Notes: a model not told the origin generated them from the sequence alone. Counted from the first letter of the stretch, positions 8,264 to 18,013 are shown. The stretch is 64,000 bases of DNA from Gloeobacterales cyanobacterium ES-bin-313 (GCA_014379585.1 JACMLN010000129.1:1-64000), one strand, 5' to 3'. Translations and numbers: made by a program.

Positions 8264-9214
8264 CTACTTCTCGATTAAGTAGGCTGAAACGCCTGTGCCC
8301 ATGCGATTGGGGTCGCTAAAGAGCAACTGCTGAACCGCTTCTCCTTGCTGCCACGGTGGCATGTCAATATCGAGAACGAAGTGGCCTTGATCGTCGCTGG
8401 TGGTGCGATTGTCGTTCAGGAGATACCCCTCTCGCACCGTATGCAATTGATAAATAACTGGAGCATTGGGTCGGTTGAGTGTGCCTTCAATGCGATAGGT
8501 TCTACCCATCAGCAGGACATGGGCAGGAGGAGCTGTATCGAGGCGAATGCCTGGAAAGGTATCGCGGAGTAGGGCAGAATCCTGGCCAAATTCGCTCGCA
8601 ATCGTCGAACGACCACAGGTGCGAGTGCCTTGACGAGGGATGCCTCCATTGGCGGTACCGAATAGCTTTGTTCGCAAAGAGATAAGCGAAGGCCAAAGGG
8701 TCACAGCAGTGAAGTGGAGATGGGGCGTAAGACCGTGATCTTTGCCGCTGTAGCCGATCAATTCCCCCGCCTGGACGATTGCTCCACCGACGACGTGCAT
8801 CCGATCCAAGTGGGCGTAAAGGGTGTAAAGGCCGCCACCGTGGTCAAGAACGATGCTATTGGTGTTGCTGTCGCTCGTCTGAATGGGCACAACCCGCCCA
8901 GTCGCTGCCGCAACCACAGGGGTGCCAATGGGCATCGAAAAGTCCCAGGCATAGCGATTGGAGCGTTCGTGATGGCTGAAAGCACCGTTGTTGCCTTGGC
9001 TGACGACAGCACAGCGTCCGGGGGCAAGGGGCAACTGCAAGCGCGTGGTACGAGTGGTTATCGCAGGTCGTCCGAGAGCAGGGAAGACATACACCTCAGC
9101 AAGCTGAGGCCGCAGTGACGGTTCGGAGGTCGCCACCGTGGACAGTGGCGCTGCGATGCCAGCATTGGCACAGACAAGCAGAAGAGCACAAGCAAGCGAA
9201 AAACGAAAAACCAT
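8264..9214 (-). CDS. Secreted M23 family (LytM-type) metallopeptidase
   Basis: A 316-residue protein with a Sec signal peptide (hydrophobic core then GIAAP), followed by an M23 domain. The zinc ligands of the HxxxD and HxH type are visible in ERSNRYAWDFSMP and in LTPHLHFTA, with the LDHGGGLYTLYAHL core. These enzymes cut peptidoglycan peptide cross-links in the periplasm. A C-terminal beta-rich domain of about 110 residues follows. ATG 9214 is chosen; a GTG at 9232 abutting the previous stop is an alternative. It is the second gene of an operon behind the HAD phosphatase. Confidence 0.82.
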   Translation of the reverse strand: MVFRFSLACALLLVCANAGIAAPLSTVATSEPSLRPQLAEVYVFPALGRPAITTRTTRLQLPLAPGRCAVVSQGNNGAFSHHERSNRYAWDFSMPIGTPVVAAATGRVVPIQTSDSNTNSIVLDHGGGLYTLYAHLDRMHVVGGAIVQAGELIGYSGKDHGLTPHLHFTAVTLWPSLISLRTKLFGTANGGIPRQGTRTCGRSTIASEFGQDSALLRDTFPGIRLDTAPPAHVLLMGRTYRIEGTLNRPNAPVIYQLHTVREGYLLNDNRTTSDDQGHFVLDIDMPPWQQGEAVQQLLFSDPNRMGTGVSAYLIEK

Positions 9215-9232
9215 GGCAGGGGGAAAGGGCAC

Positions 9233-10039
9233 TTAGGACAGTATAAATTTTTGGATGGCCGCCGCAACCCCGTTTTCTCTCACGGAGGGCGCTACCCAGT
9301 TGGCAAAAGCTTGGACTTTCGGGGTTGCATTTCCCATGGCCACACCGACCCCTGCGTATTGGAGCATTTCCACATCGTTTTGTTGATCACCGACTGTCAT
9401 CACCTCTTCAGGCATGAGATTCAAGCATTGCTCGGCCAAGAATTTGACCGCCAGTCCTTTGTTGGCCAAGGGATTGGCCACTTCGACGAAGGTGGGATCA
9501 GACTTGGTGAGGTAGAGTTCGTCGGGACGGTAGCGATTGGCCAGTTCTCCTAGAACCTGATCGGTCACGACCTCACCACTGGTCAGTGCGAGCACCTTGG
9601 TCGGCTCTGCTGTGAGAATAGAACGCAAATCCCCTACGACTTGCACCTCAACTCCAGTACGTTCCCCGTAAAGTTGACTGGCCGGAGTCATGGAGCGCAC
9701 GTAAAGGTGATCGTTGATATAGAGATGCACGGCCAAGGATTGTTCCTCAAAGTACTCCAATACTTCCAACGTGCGAGCCACGGAGACAGGATAGTGCAAC
9801 AGAACCCGCCCATCGAGTGGATTTTTTATCAAGGCTCCTTGATAAGAGATCAGCGGCAAAGTCGAAGCGATCTGATGGTAATAAGGCAGGGCAGAGCGGT
9901 ACATTCGCCCAGTTGCTAAAGCAAATTGCACACCGAGGGCTTGAGCCTGCTGAATCGCTTCTAGAACTGGTTCTGTTATTCCTGTCTGTTTGCTAATTAG
10001 GGTGCCATCGATGTCCAAAATCACAAGCTTGATAGGCAT
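9233..10039 (-). CDS. Cof-type HAD-IIB family phosphatase
   Basis: A 268-residue haloacid dehalogenase-type hydrolase. Motif I is VILDIDGTLI with the nucleophile and acid aspartates, motif II/III lies around LATGRMYR and the later lysine (LANKGLAVKFL), and motif IV is TVGDQQNDVEML. The cap insert is the IIB type. Such enzymes dephosphorylate small sugar phosphates or nucleotides; the substrate is unknown. ATG 10039 gives the normal N-terminus (MPIKLVILDIDG); a TTG at 10072 would add 11 residues without support. It is followed directly by the M23 peptidase gene. Confidence 0.85.
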   Translation of the reverse strand: MPIKLVILDIDGTLISKQTGITEPVLEAIQQAQALGVQFALATGRMYRSALPYYHQIASTLPLISYQGALIKNPLDGRVLLHYPVSVARTLEVLEYFEEQSLAVHLYINDHLYVRSMTPASQLYGERTGVEVQVVGDLRSILTAEPTKVLALTSGEVVTDQVLGELANRYRPDELYLTKSDPTFVEVANPLANKGLAVKFLAEQCLNLMPEEVMTVGDQQNDVEMLQYAGVGVAMGNATPKVQAFANWVAPSVRENGVAAAIQKFILS

Positions 10040-10192
10040 AAAAAAGGATCGAAATAGGGCGTTCAAACCCAAAATACCAGGGTTCGAGGGGGGGTTTTTG
10101 CATGATTTTACGGTTCAGACCCTAAGATCGGCTTGTAGAAGGACTTAGATGGTTTAATATTCCAAGAGAGATGTTGAGGAGATGTCGGCAAC

Positions 10193-10477
10193 ATGAATAA
10201 AGGTGAACTCGTTAAGGCTGTGGCCGAGCGGACCAAAATTACCCTCAAAGAAGCGGATGCTGTAATCACCGCTGTTTTTGAAGAAATTCAGGATACCGTT
10301 GCTAGTGGTGAAAAAGTAACCCTCGTCGGGTTTGGGACTTTCGAAGCGCGCAAACGTGCAGAGCGAGAAGGTCGTAATCCAAAAACCAACGAAAAGATGT
10401 TGATTCCAGCCACTGTCGCCCCGGCATTCAGCGCTGGCAAAACCTTCAAAGAAGCTGTACTTAGCCACACCAAATAG
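10193..10477 (+). CDS. hup: DNA-binding protein HU
   Basis: A 94-residue histone-like protein. It starts MNKGELVKAVAERT, has the dimer core VTLVGFGTFEARKR and the DNA-wrapping arm with GRNPKTNEKMLIPA, and ends with the helix containing AFSAGKTFKEAV. HU binds and bends DNA as a dimer and helps compact the nucleoid. GAGGAG upstream supports the ATG at 10193. A strong terminator lies 15 bp downstream, so the gene is probably monocistronic. Confidence 0.95.
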   Translation: MNKGELVKAVAERTKITLKEADAVITAVFEEIQDTVASGEKVTLVGFGTFEARKRAEREGRNPKTNEKMLIPATVAPAFSAGKTFKEAVLSHTK

Positions 10478-10491
10478 GCAAAAGCACATCT

Positions 10492-10524
10492 ATGGAGTCG
10501 GATGTTGCATCCGACTCCATTTTT
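10492..10524 (+). terminator. Rho-independent terminator of hup
   Basis: A perfect 13-bp stem (10492-10504 with 10508-10520) and a 3-base loop are followed by a T run. The stem also lies just beyond the stop of the convergent secG and may serve it too. Confidence 0.92.
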
Positions 10525-10532
10525 GTATGGTT

Positions 10533-10886
10533 TTACTGAGGCTTTTTGGCTGGCACGGTCTGCACAGGCTGCGGTGAACCACTTGTGGAGGTGGGTGGTG
10601 CAACAGGTGCAGCGGTTGGTGCAATCGGTGCAGTCGTTGCCGGGGTGGCAACACGGCCTAGCCAACCTGCACTAAGTACCGTGGTAATCGCCAAAAAACT
10701 GGCCACAGCGCTCCAAGTCACTTTATCTAAGGTGCTCTCGGCTGTTTTTTTGCTGTTGCCCATCTGGGCGGACCCACCGATCGCTGCCAAACCATCGCCC
10801 TTGGCCGCATGAAGCAGGACGGTGACGATGATCACGACAGCCGAAAGCGTCCAGAGAATACGCAGAAGAACTAAAATAACCGCCAA
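10533..10886 (-). CDS. secG: Preprotein translocase subunit SecG
   Basis: A 117-residue protein with two transmembrane helices flanking the conserved loop KGDGLAAIGGSAQ. SecG is the small accessory subunit of the SecYEG channel in the inner membrane. The C-terminal 45 residues are rich in Pro, Ala and Thr and look disordered, which lengthens the protein relative to typical SecG (about 75 residues). The start is TTG at 10886 with a perfect AGGAG 6 nt upstream. It is third in the secE-nusG-secG run, 9 bp after nusG. Confidence 0.9.
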   Translation of the reverse strand: MAVILVLLRILWTLSAVVIIVTVLLHAAKGDGLAAIGGSAQMGNSKKTAESTLDKVTWSAVASFLAITTVLSAGWLGRVATPATTAPIAPTAAPVAPPTSTSGSPQPVQTVPAKKPQ

Positions 10887-10895
10887 GACTTGCTC

Positions 10896-11483
10896 CTATT
10901 CGTCGGTGCGACGTACTTGGTTGAATTCGAGTTCGACGGGGGTATCCCGTCCAAAGATCGAGATCAGTGCCCGCAGTCTGCCACGTTCGGGGCTGACTTC
11001 GACGACTTCGCCGTTGAAATCTTGGAAGGGTCCAGAAATCACCTCGATCTTGTGACCGGGTTCAAGATCGACCTTGATCACGGGCTCCACTTCTTTGGAA
11101 GCCTTAAAGATCCGGTTCACTTCTCCCTGGCCGAGGGGACGGGGGGTAACATGGCCACGTCCACGCCCGTAGCGCCGCCGCTCCTCAGTACCGACGAAGT
11201 TAATCACGTTGGGGGTATTTTTGACTACCTGCCAGGATTCGTCGTCCATGAGCATGTTGACCAAGACGTAGCCAGGAAAGATCTTTTCGGCAGTGGTTGT
11301 CCGCGTGCCTTCTTGCTTGATCTTGATCTGAGGACGCTCAGGAATTTCGACTTTGAGAATGCGTTCACCCATGTCCATGGTCTGGATGCGTTGCTCAAGG
11401 TTCGTTTTCACTTTCTTTTCGCAACCTGAAGCAACTTGGACGATATACCAGTTAGATTCAGTGACTTTTTGTGCTGTATTCAT
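10896..11483 (-). CDS. nusG: Transcription termination/antitermination factor NusG
   Basis: A 195-residue protein with the NGN domain (WYIVQVASGCEKKVKTNLEQR, then PGYVLVNMLMDD) and a C-terminal KOW domain (GHKIEVISGPFQDFNGEVVEV). It binds RNA polymerase, limits pausing and links transcription with translation or Rho. The ATG at 11483 overlaps the secE stop as ATGA, so this start is preferred over an upstream extension to 11507. The usual downstream neighbours rplK-rplA are not here; secG follows instead. Confidence 0.93.
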   Translation of the reverse strand: MNTAQKVTESNWYIVQVASGCEKKVKTNLEQRIQTMDMGERILKVEIPERPQIKIKQEGTRTTTAEKIFPGYVLVNMLMDDESWQVVKNTPNVINFVGTEERRRYGRGRGHVTPRPLGQGEVNRIFKASKEVEPVIKVDLEPGHKIEVISGPFQDFNGEVVEVSPERGRLRALISIFGRDTPVELEFNQVRRTDE

Positions 11484-11725
11484 CGAAAAACGACTCCCGA
11501 AAGCCACTTAAAGATCTCATCGATCAAGTAAATAAAGCTCGCCATCCCAACGACGATCAACAGAACTGAAACCGATTCGCTGATCAGTTGTTGCCGTCCC
11601 GGCCACACCACTTTGTCGAGCTCGGCGCGAACCTCGGTGAGGAAAACTCGCGGATCGAACTTCGGCTTCGGCTCAGCCAGGGCTTTGCCGTCATCTTTGG
11701 CCTCTTTGCTTAACTCTTTGGTCAC
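11480..11725 (-). CDS. secE: Preprotein translocase subunit SecE
   Basis: An 81-residue protein with a charged cytosolic N-terminus and a single C-terminal transmembrane helix preceded by the conserved amphipathic segment (FLTEVRAELDKVVWPGRQQLI). This is the short form of SecE found in cyanobacteria. It is the essential clamp subunit of SecYEG. The start is GTG at 11725 with AAGGAG about 10 nt upstream. It overlaps nusG by ATGA, and tRNA-Trp lies just upstream. Confidence 0.92.
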   Translation of the reverse strand: MTKELSKEAKDDGKALAEPKPKFDPRVFLTEVRAELDKVVWPGRQQLISESVSVLLIVVGMASFIYLIDEIFKWLSGVVFR

Positions 11726-11750
11726 CGCCGAAGATCTCCTTGGACAAAGG

Positions 11751-11823
11751 CGCGTCGTGAAGGACTTGAACCCTCGACATCAGGTTTTGGAGACCTGCGT
11801 TCTACCAACTGAACTAACGACGC
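11751..11823 (-). tRNA. tRNA-Trp (CCA anticodon)
   Basis: A full cloverleaf on the minus strand. The 7-bp acceptor stem GCGTCGT/ACGACGC is perfect, the anticodon loop CTCCAAA gives CCA (11788-11790), the T arm contains GTTCAAG and the discriminator is G. CCA is not encoded. The order tRNA-Trp, secE, nusG is conserved in many bacteria. Confidence 0.95.
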
Positions 11824-11873
11824 ACAGAGTCTTATTCTACAGTCAGTGTTCCCCCATCAGCAACCGCTCCCCC

Positions 11874-14800
11874 TTAACCGACGATCTGCTCAGTGCGGGC
11901 TGCAAACCCTTTTTGCTGCAGGGCTTGAATCAGAATCCGGCCATCGTTGACTCGAAACTGTTGACCGAAGCGGACATAGCTCTGGCGTTGGTGGGTTCTG
12001 ACCGAGGCGATCACAGGCACCTGGGAACTTTCATCGTGGTGTGCCAGCAAGACTTCGCGGATCCCGTGCCAGGTCTGCATATCGGTACGGCAGTCGAGAT
12101 CGACCACCACCAACTGCACGTCCTCCACGGGCTCGGCATCTTGAATAATCAACTGAGGGCGGTCGTCGCGCACGTCGATCTTCCCCCAGAGCATCAGACG
12201 GGCATCGGCGACAAACAAACTCCCCACTTTTTCGTAGGTCTTTGGAAAGAGCACCGCTTCGGTCGAACCGGTCAGATCTTCGAGCTGCACAATCGCCATG
12301 CGATCCCCTTTTTTGGTGACCACACCTTTGACATCGCGGACTAAGGCAATGGCACTCACAGCCGTATCAGCTCGGCACTCGCCTAAATCCGCAAGATTGA
12401 CCGGAGCGAGGAGCCGTGCTTCTTGCCTGAGAGACTTCAGGGGGTGGTCAGAAATGTAAAAGCCCAAAAGTTCGCGCTCGAAGCGCAATTTTTCGACAGG
12501 ATCCATCTCTGGTACAGGTTGCGCACTAGGTGCATCGCTACTGCCTGCCCCGCTCCCGCCAAACAAGTCGAAGAGATTCGATTGGCCAATTTCGCGATCT
12601 TTGGCTCGCTTTGCCGCCCAGTCGAGGGCAACTTCTAGATCCGCGATCAATTGGGCGCGATTATTGTTGAACTGATCAAAACAACCCGCCTTAATCAAAG
12701 CTTCCAAGGCGCGCTTGTTGACGGTACGCGCATCAACCCGTTCGCACAGATCCCCCAAGCTTTTGATTGGACCTTTATCCCGCCGGGTTTCGATAAGCGC
12801 ATGAATCGCCCCTTCTCCGACGTTCTTCACAGCTCCAAGACCGAAGAGAATGCTCTGGCCTTGAGGGGTGAAGTCAATATCCGAACGGTTGATATCGGGG
12901 GGCTGAATCTTGATGCCCATACTGAAGCAACTGGCGATATATTTCTGCACCTTATCTTGATCGGATTGCACCGAACTGAGTAGGGCCGCCATATATTCAA
13001 CTGGGTAATGCGCCTTCAGATAAGCAGTCTGAAACGTAACGTAACCGTAGGCAGCAGAGTGGCTTTTGTTGAAACAGTACTCCGCAAACAAGACCATTTG
13101 TTCAAATAGGTCATCAGCGACATGGGGATTTACGCCATTTTTTGATGCACCTTCGACAAAAATAGAGCGGTGTTTTTCCATCTCGTCTTTTTTCTTTTTG
13201 CCCATGGCACGGCGCAGCAAATCGGCTTGCCCCAGGGAATACCCGCCTAAGCTCTGGGCAATCTTCATGATCTGTTCTTGATAGACGATCGATGCGTAGG
13301 TATCAGAAAGAATCGGCTCTAAAAGCGGGTGGGCATATTCAATCTTTTTGCGTCCGTGCTTTCTGGCAATGAATTCAGGAATCATCCCCGCATCCAAAGG
13401 CCCCGGTCGATAGAGCGCCAAAATAGCCGAAATATCTTCAATATTAGAAGGTTTCAAGTCTTGGACAATCTGCTTCATGCCAGAGGACTCTAACTGGAAA
13501 ATACCTTCTAGATCGGCACGGGTGAGCAGTTCGTAGGTCTTCGGATCGTCGATAGGCAACTCGTCAACATCCAGTGTCACCCCCCGATATTGCTGGATCA
13601 TCTTCTGGGCACGGTGGATCATCGTCAGGTTGCGCAGCCCAAGAAAGTCCATTTTCAATAGACCCAAGTCGGCAATATCCTCCATGTAGTACTGAGTGAT
13701 CACTTGACCTTCGTTGTTCTTCTGAAGCGGCACAATTTCATCTAAGGGTTCACGGGAAATCACAACACCAGCGGCATGAACCCCGAAGGTTTTGTTCGTA
13801 TTCTCTAGTCGCATTGCCAGATCGATCCACTTGCGAACCCGTTCTTCGCCTTCATACGCTTGCTTGAATTCCGGCGATGGGGTGTCATCAGCGATCATCT
13901 TGTTGAGCTTTACGGGTTTGCCCCGGACAACGGGGATCAGCTTCGCCAATTTATCTGCTTCACCGTAGGGAATATCAAGAACCCGCGCCACATCTTTTAA
14001 GACCGCTTTTGAGGTCATCCGGTTGAAAGTAATAATCTGAGCGACGTGATCTGTTCCATATTTTTCAGTCACGTACTTAATAATTTCGTCCCGTCGCTCA
14101 ATACAGAAATCCGTATCAATATCCGGCATGGATTTGCGTTCAGGATTCAAAAAGCGCTCGAACAACAAGTTGTAGCGAACCGGATCAATATTCGTAATTC
14201 TCAGGGCATAGGCAACCAGGCTTCCTGCCGCCGATCCGCGACCTGGCCCAACCGCAATCCCACTATCGCGGGCGTATTTTATATAGTCCCAGACGACCAA
14301 GAAATAGGTAGAGAAACCCATCTTCTCGATCATGTTCAACTCGTAACGCAGACGCTCTTTATACACATCAGAAATTTCATTGCCGAAGCGTTCCCGCATT
14401 CCCTGCCAGGTGATCTCTTCTAAATAACTTTCGGCGTTATACCCACGGGGAATCGGAAACTCAGGCATCCGCGACTCGCCCAAGATTTCCTTGTCGTAGC
14501 GCTCGACTTTATCGGCAATTTCCTGGGTATTGTTAATCGCTGCAACCACGACTTCCATGGGCAGATGATCTTGGAACATCTCGGCCATCTGTTCAGCGGT
14601 CTTCAAGAACTCGGCACCCGAGTAGCGCATCCGATTCTCTTCCGCGATCAACTTACCCGTTTGAATACAGAGCAACGCATCGTGGGCATCGACTTCTTCG
14701 CAGGAAGTGAAGTGAGAATCATTGGTGGCAATCACCTTAATGCCCAATTCTTGGCCGATGCGTACCAGTGCAACATTCACCACCCGATCTTCTTTAAGAC

Positions 14801-15338
14801 CATGGTCTTGAATTTCCAGATAAAAGTCTTCGCCGAACAGGTCTTTGTACCACTGAGCAATGCGGCGGGCTTCGTGAAGCGTTCCATTGAGAATCTGCTG
14901 TGGAATTTCACCGCCTAAGCAAGCACTCGTGCAGATAATGCCTGTGTGGTACTGCTCCAACATTTCTTTGTTCATGCAGGGGCGCGAAAAAATCCCTTTT
15001 CCTTGCACACCTTCCAGGTGGGAAATCGTCACCATCTTGACGAGATTCTTGTAACCCTGCAAATTCTTCGCCAGCAAAACTTGGTGGTAACGCTTGTAGC
15101 GCTTCACTTTGTCGTGAATATCGCCATTGATCACGTAGGCTTCGGTACCGACAATCGGCTTCAAATTGGCTGCACGGCACTTCTTGATCAGCTCAATCGC
15201 TCCATACATCACCCCGTGATCCGTCAACGCCAGTGCCGTCATGCCGTTGTTCTTGGCTTGATCGATCAGCGGTGCCAATTGGCTTGCCCCATCGAGGAGG
15301 CTGTATTCGCTGTGGGTATGGATGCTGGTGTACTGCAT
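11874..15338 (-). CDS. dnaE: DNA polymerase III subunit alpha, intact and intein-free
   Basis: The 1154-residue replicative polymerase. The PHP domain opens with [14 protein letters not shown]. The polymerase core has the metal-binding aspartates in MPDIDTDFC (residues about 402-406) and [16 protein letters not shown]. The helix-hairpin-helix, an OB-fold region and the C-terminal domain follow. The sequence [13 protein letters not shown] at Tyr754-Cys755 is uninterrupted; this is exactly where most cyanobacteria carry the split DnaE intein. ATG 15338 is preferred over TTG 15344. The gene is alone, with tRNA-Trp downstream on the same strand. Confidence 0.96.
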   Translation of the reverse strand: MQYTSIHTHSEYSLLDGASQLAPLIDQAKNNGMTALALTDHGVMYGAIELIKKCRAANLKPIVGTEAYVINGDIHDKVKRYKRYHQVLLAKNLQGYKNLVKMVTISHLEGVQGKGIFSRPCMNKEMLEQYHTGIICTSACLGGEIPQQILNGTLHEARRIAQWYKDLFGEDFYLEIQDHGLKEDRVVNVALVRIGQELGIKVIATNDSHFTSCEEVDAHDALLCIQTGKLIAEENRMRYSGAEFLKTAEQMAEMFQDHLPMEVVVAAINNTQEIADKVERYDKEILGESRMPEFPIPRGYNAESYLEEITWQGMRERFGNEISDVYKERLRYELNMIEKMGFSTYFLVVWDYIKYARDSGIAVGPGRGSAAGSLVAYALRITNIDPVRYNLLFERFLNPERKSMPDIDTDFCIERRDEIIKYVTEKYGTDHVAQIITFNRMTSKAVLKDVARVLDIPYGEADKLAKLIPVVRGKPVKLNKMIADDTPSPEFKQAYEGEERVRKWIDLAMRLENTNKTFGVHAAGVVISREPLDEIVPLQKNNEGQVITQYYMEDIADLGLLKMDFLGLRNLTMIHRAQKMIQQYRGVTLDVDELPIDDPKTYELLTRADLEGIFQLESSGMKQIVQDLKPSNIEDISAILALYRPGPLDAGMIPEFIARKHGRKKIEYAHPLLEPILSDTYASIVYQEQIMKIAQSLGGYSLGQADLLRRAMGKKKKDEMEKHRSIFVEGASKNGVNPHVADDLFEQMVLFAEYCFNKSHSAAYGYVTFQTAYLKAHYPVEYMAALLSSVQSDQDKVQKYIASCFSMGIKIQPPDINRSDIDFTPQGQSILFGLGAVKNVGEGAIHALIETRRDKGPIKSLGDLCERVDARTVNKRALEALIKAGCFDQFNNNRAQLIADLEVALDWAAKRAKDREIGQSNLFDLFGGSGAGSSDAPSAQPVPEMDPVEKLRFERELLGFYISDHPLKSLRQEARLLAPVNLADLGECRADTAVSAIALVRDVKGVVTKKGDRMAIVQLEDLTGSTEAVLFPKTYEKVGSLFVADARLMLWGKIDVRDDRPQLIIQDAEPVEDVQLVVVDLDCRTDMQTWHGIREVLLAHHDESSQVPVIASVRTHQRQSYVRFGQQFRVNDGRILIQALQQKGFAARTEQIVG

Positions 15339-15376
15339 GGTCAAACACTACCGATGACTGGGACGATCTCACTTAG

Positions 15377-15514
15377 ACACTAAATATAGAGCAAATTCTG
15401 TTTGCAGAGACCAGAAATGGACATTTGATTACAATTATAGTTGATGAGGAAGGTGCGATCCAGGCAAAAGAGTTTTGGAGTGTTGTACCCAAAACTTCCC
15501 GCATCAAGCTTTAG
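15377..15514 (+). pseudogene. Remnant of an unidentified gene (C-terminal 45 codons)
   Basis: An open frame without a credible start codon runs from 15377 to a TAG at 15512-15514. It encodes a peptide that reads like a real protein end (…ETRNGHLITIIVDEEG…KEFWSVVPKTSRIKL). An in-frame TAG directly precedes it and no ribosome site is present. I take it to be the decayed 3' end of a small gene that once lay between dnaE and the conflict cassette. The family is not recognised, and chance cannot be excluded. Confidence 0.4.
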
Positions 15515-15557
15515 CAATCATCCCAAGCATCTTCTCTTGATTGTTAATTGCTAAAGC
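15508..15557 (-). terminator. Inverted repeat downstream of the caspase gene
   Basis: Perfect 11-bp arms (15508-15518 and 15547-15557) surround a 28-base loop, 3 bp after the caspase stop codon. There is no T tract, so it may be a weak terminator or an mRNA 3'-end protector. Confidence 0.4.
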
Positions 15558-15560
15558 GGA

Positions 15561-16760
15561 TTAAGGTAAAGAATTTGTGATACTTCCTGAAATCTGATTT
15601 TGCGGTTCTCCCACCTCTTCAGGCAGAATCCGATTTATTTCGGCATACAAATTTTGGTACGGGAGAGAGTCACCTTCATATAGATGGATAGCCAAAATAA
15701 GTTGCGCAAGCCCTCCTCTAAAGTCCCGTACTGTTTTGAGGATGTTGAGTATGTCTGTATTAGAATCGCTTCCACGAGAAATAACACTGGCTACATTAGG
15801 ACTCAGATCACCCACAATAGCATCACGTTTTGCCTGACTTTGCATCGATGCGCAAGCCAGGAACAGATCACGCAGTCTTCCTCGCTCTGCAAGACTAAGC
15901 GTGCGTGGCAGTCTTGCCGTTTGTTGAATTGGACTTGACAGTGCCCTTGGTGTAAGGCGGAAGTTATATTCATTGCCAACCATATCTTTGTGCCACAAGT
16001 ACACAGGTGTCTGGCGAGTGCGCCCTTGGGCACGCAGTTCATCAAACCGGCTTTGCAAACGGCTGGAAATCTGCGGCAATTGCTCAGACCAATTCTCTGC
16101 AGGAGGCAGGGAATTGAGTTCTTTTAGTAGTTCCCTTGTATATACGCCCGTCTGTTGCGTGTCATCGTTTTTGGCTAAGTCTCCAGGGCGAGCGGCAAGG
16201 AGTACAAATTGCTCAATCCCTGGCAGAACAGTCCCTTTTGCAACTTGGGTACTGGGAGGAGTGACTGCCATACCTATGGCATAGTTGGCGCAAGCATCAA
16301 CTACAAATACTTGTTTTCTGGTGCCGGAAAATAAGTTTGTACGCATCGCTGTTAACTGGTCATTCAGATCCATATTTCTCAGGTTCTTTTCAGTTGTATC
16401 GGAAACGAAGAGCCGTCTTTGCCCATCTTGGGTTAACCATCCGTGCCCACCCCAATACACCAGCAAAAGGTCTGCTTTCTGACCCTGTAAAGCCTCAAAT
16501 GCTTTTTTCACCTGATCTTCAGTCGCGGGCAGTGGTGCAGTTCCCAGAAGCTGAGTAATCTCATCTACGAGAGCAACATTCGATTCCAAAGGAGAAAGCA
16601 GAACCGTCAGGTTAGCAGGTGGCACGCCAATTCCAGTCAACCACTTAGCTATCCGTAGAACGTCTGGTACTGGACCATTGAGGTTCCATCGATCTCCAGC
16701 CTCGTAGCGGTCAATGCCTACAAGCAATGCACGGGTGGCAGCTGGCACATAAGCATTCAT
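15561..16760 (-). CDS. Caspase-like (C14) peptidase with C-terminal EAD2 adaptor domain
   Basis: A 399-residue protein. Residues about 8-230 form a caspase/metacaspase-type domain: ATRALLVGIDRY strand, catalytic His106 in YWGGHGW and catalytic Cys157 in VFVVDACANY. Residues about 295-385 match effector-associated domain 2 (LRDLFLACASM, KRDAIVGDL, DILNILKTVRDF, GGLAQLILAIHLYEG). EADs mediate homotypic contacts in bacterial conflict systems, and caspase-EAD proteins are proposed effectors. The start overlaps the upstream hydrolase stop as ATGA (16757-16760), so ATG 16760 is chosen. The neighbouring gene at 18014 has a clearly related EAD2, which suggests the two proteins bind each other. Confidence 0.85.
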   Translation of the reverse strand: MNAYVPAATRALLVGIDRYEAGDRWNLNGPVPDVLRIAKWLTGIGVPPANLTVLLSPLESNVALVDEITQLLGTAPLPATEDQVKKAFEALQGQKADLLLVYWGGHGWLTQDGQRRLFVSDTTEKNLRNMDLNDQLTAMRTNLFSGTRKQVFVVDACANYAIGMAVTPPSTQVAKGTVLPGIEQFVLLAARPGDLAKNDDTQQTGVYTRELLKELNSLPPAENWSEQLPQISSRLQSRFDELRAQGRTRQTPVYLWHKDMVGNEYNFRLTPRALSSPIQQTARLPRTLSLAERGRLRDLFLACASMQSQAKRDAIVGDLSPNVASVISRGSDSNTDILNILKTVRDFRGGLAQLILAIHLYEGDSLPYQNLYAEINRILPEEVGEPQNQISGSITNSLP

Positions 16761-17965
16761 GACTGAGGCAACCTGTCGAATAAAGCATCCCAAACATCCA
16801 AGTTATTCCAGTAGGCACCATGAGATTCAGGGAATGGCTGACCACTATCAACCAGAATATCTTCAACTTTTCCTGGAAATATCTCCGCACCGATGTAACT
16901 CAGAAAATCGTCTTCGTCGTAGAAGTTGAGCCATCGAGGATAACCCTCTGGTAACGAGGCACCCGCTTGATACGCCTTGTTTACCAAAGCATTCCACTCG
17001 TAAAATAAGGGCGATTGAGAACCAACGGTAACTAGCAGATCTACTTTCGGTGGATCTGCTTCCAGCAAAAGATCCACACTGGCGACTCCGCCCAGACTGT
17101 GGGCAAGCAATACGACTGGTCCTTGTTTGTCTGCGATGGTCTTTCGGATAAAATTGCGAATTTCTTGGCCCCGTGCCTGATAAAGAATCACGTCCCCAGG
17201 AAAGGCGTTGATCGAATTAAAAATCTTGCCACGACGATCCCGCACTGTGTTGGTACCCAATCGCTTGAGCACACCCCCTAGCGCTTCGAACAATAGACCA
17301 ATACCCCTGTCTGAACCGCCTAAAGCATCAATGATCATGCCAACCATTTGTTCGCGCTGTTTTGTGGTGCAGCTGATTGCCATCGAGCCATTCTCATCCT
17401 TCACCAGCACAACCATTTGGGCAAACAGGGCACGAGCCAGAGCTTTGCGATAATCGCTAACCAGCCCTTCATCGCTCAATTTGCTCATAGCATTTTTAAA
17501 GTCTGGTTCAGCCATGATGTTCTGCCGAGCCATATCAAACCATTCAGCCTCGATACCAATTTCAGCTAGTCCAACAATGAGTTTCTCTGAAGGCAACATT
17601 TCGCCAATTGAAGCTTGCAACTCCGTCCCTAGAGAGTCTGTTCCAGGCACAAAACTTTCCTGCTGGGATCGTTGAGCTAGAAATTGCAGCTCAAATAGAG
17701 GATCTTGATAGAGCAATCGCCAAAGTTCCAGAGTGAATTCGTCATTGTCCAACTCGCGACTGTAGGAGCGGGTAGTTTCGAATTGCGGTACCGAGGCACC
17801 ATTCGCATTGAGCTTCGAGCCATACTCTCCTCCCCAGTAGCACCTATGTAAGCGTGCTGAGGCATCTTTCTTTTTCAATTGGCGCTCAATAATTTTGTAG
17901 GTGCTTGTATAGGCTGCTTCTCTGACCCCTATCCCATGTACAAAAATAAAGTCGCAACTCATCAT
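16757..17965 (-). CDS. Serine alpha/beta hydrolase (lipase/esterase-like) of the EAD2 cassette
   Basis: A 402-residue predicted cytosolic hydrolase. The oxyanion strand is FIFVHGIGV at the N-terminus. The nucleophile elbow AHSLGG contains Ser290. An acid is expected in YDEDDF (residues 350-353) and the histidine is likely His382 in ESHGAYW. A long helical insertion (residues about 60-260) separates the first strand from the elbow. AGGAGA lies just before two adjacent ATGs (17965 and 17962). It is translationally coupled to the caspase gene. Lipid or ester cleavage, possibly of the host membrane, is plausible; the substrate is unknown. Confidence 0.75.
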   Translation of the reverse strand: MMSCDFIFVHGIGVREAAYTSTYKIIERQLKKKDASARLHRCYWGGEYGSKLNANGASVPQFETTRSYSRELDNDEFTLELWRLLYQDPLFELQFLAQRSQQESFVPGTDSLGTELQASIGEMLPSEKLIVGLAEIGIEAEWFDMARQNIMAEPDFKNAMSKLSDEGLVSDYRKALARALFAQMVVLVKDENGSMAISCTTKQREQMVGMIIDALGGSDRGIGLLFEALGGVLKRLGTNTVRDRRGKIFNSINAFPGDVILYQARGQEIRNFIRKTIADKQGPVVLLAHSLGGVASVDLLLEADPPKVDLLVTVGSQSPLFYEWNALVNKAYQAGASLPEGYPRWLNFYDEDDFLSYIGAEIFPGKVEDILVDSGQPFPESHGAYWNNLDVWDALFDRLPQS

Positions 17966-18013
17966 CTTCTCCTAAAAGCGCATAGTAATCCTAAGCGGGA
18001 TTCCCCCCACATG

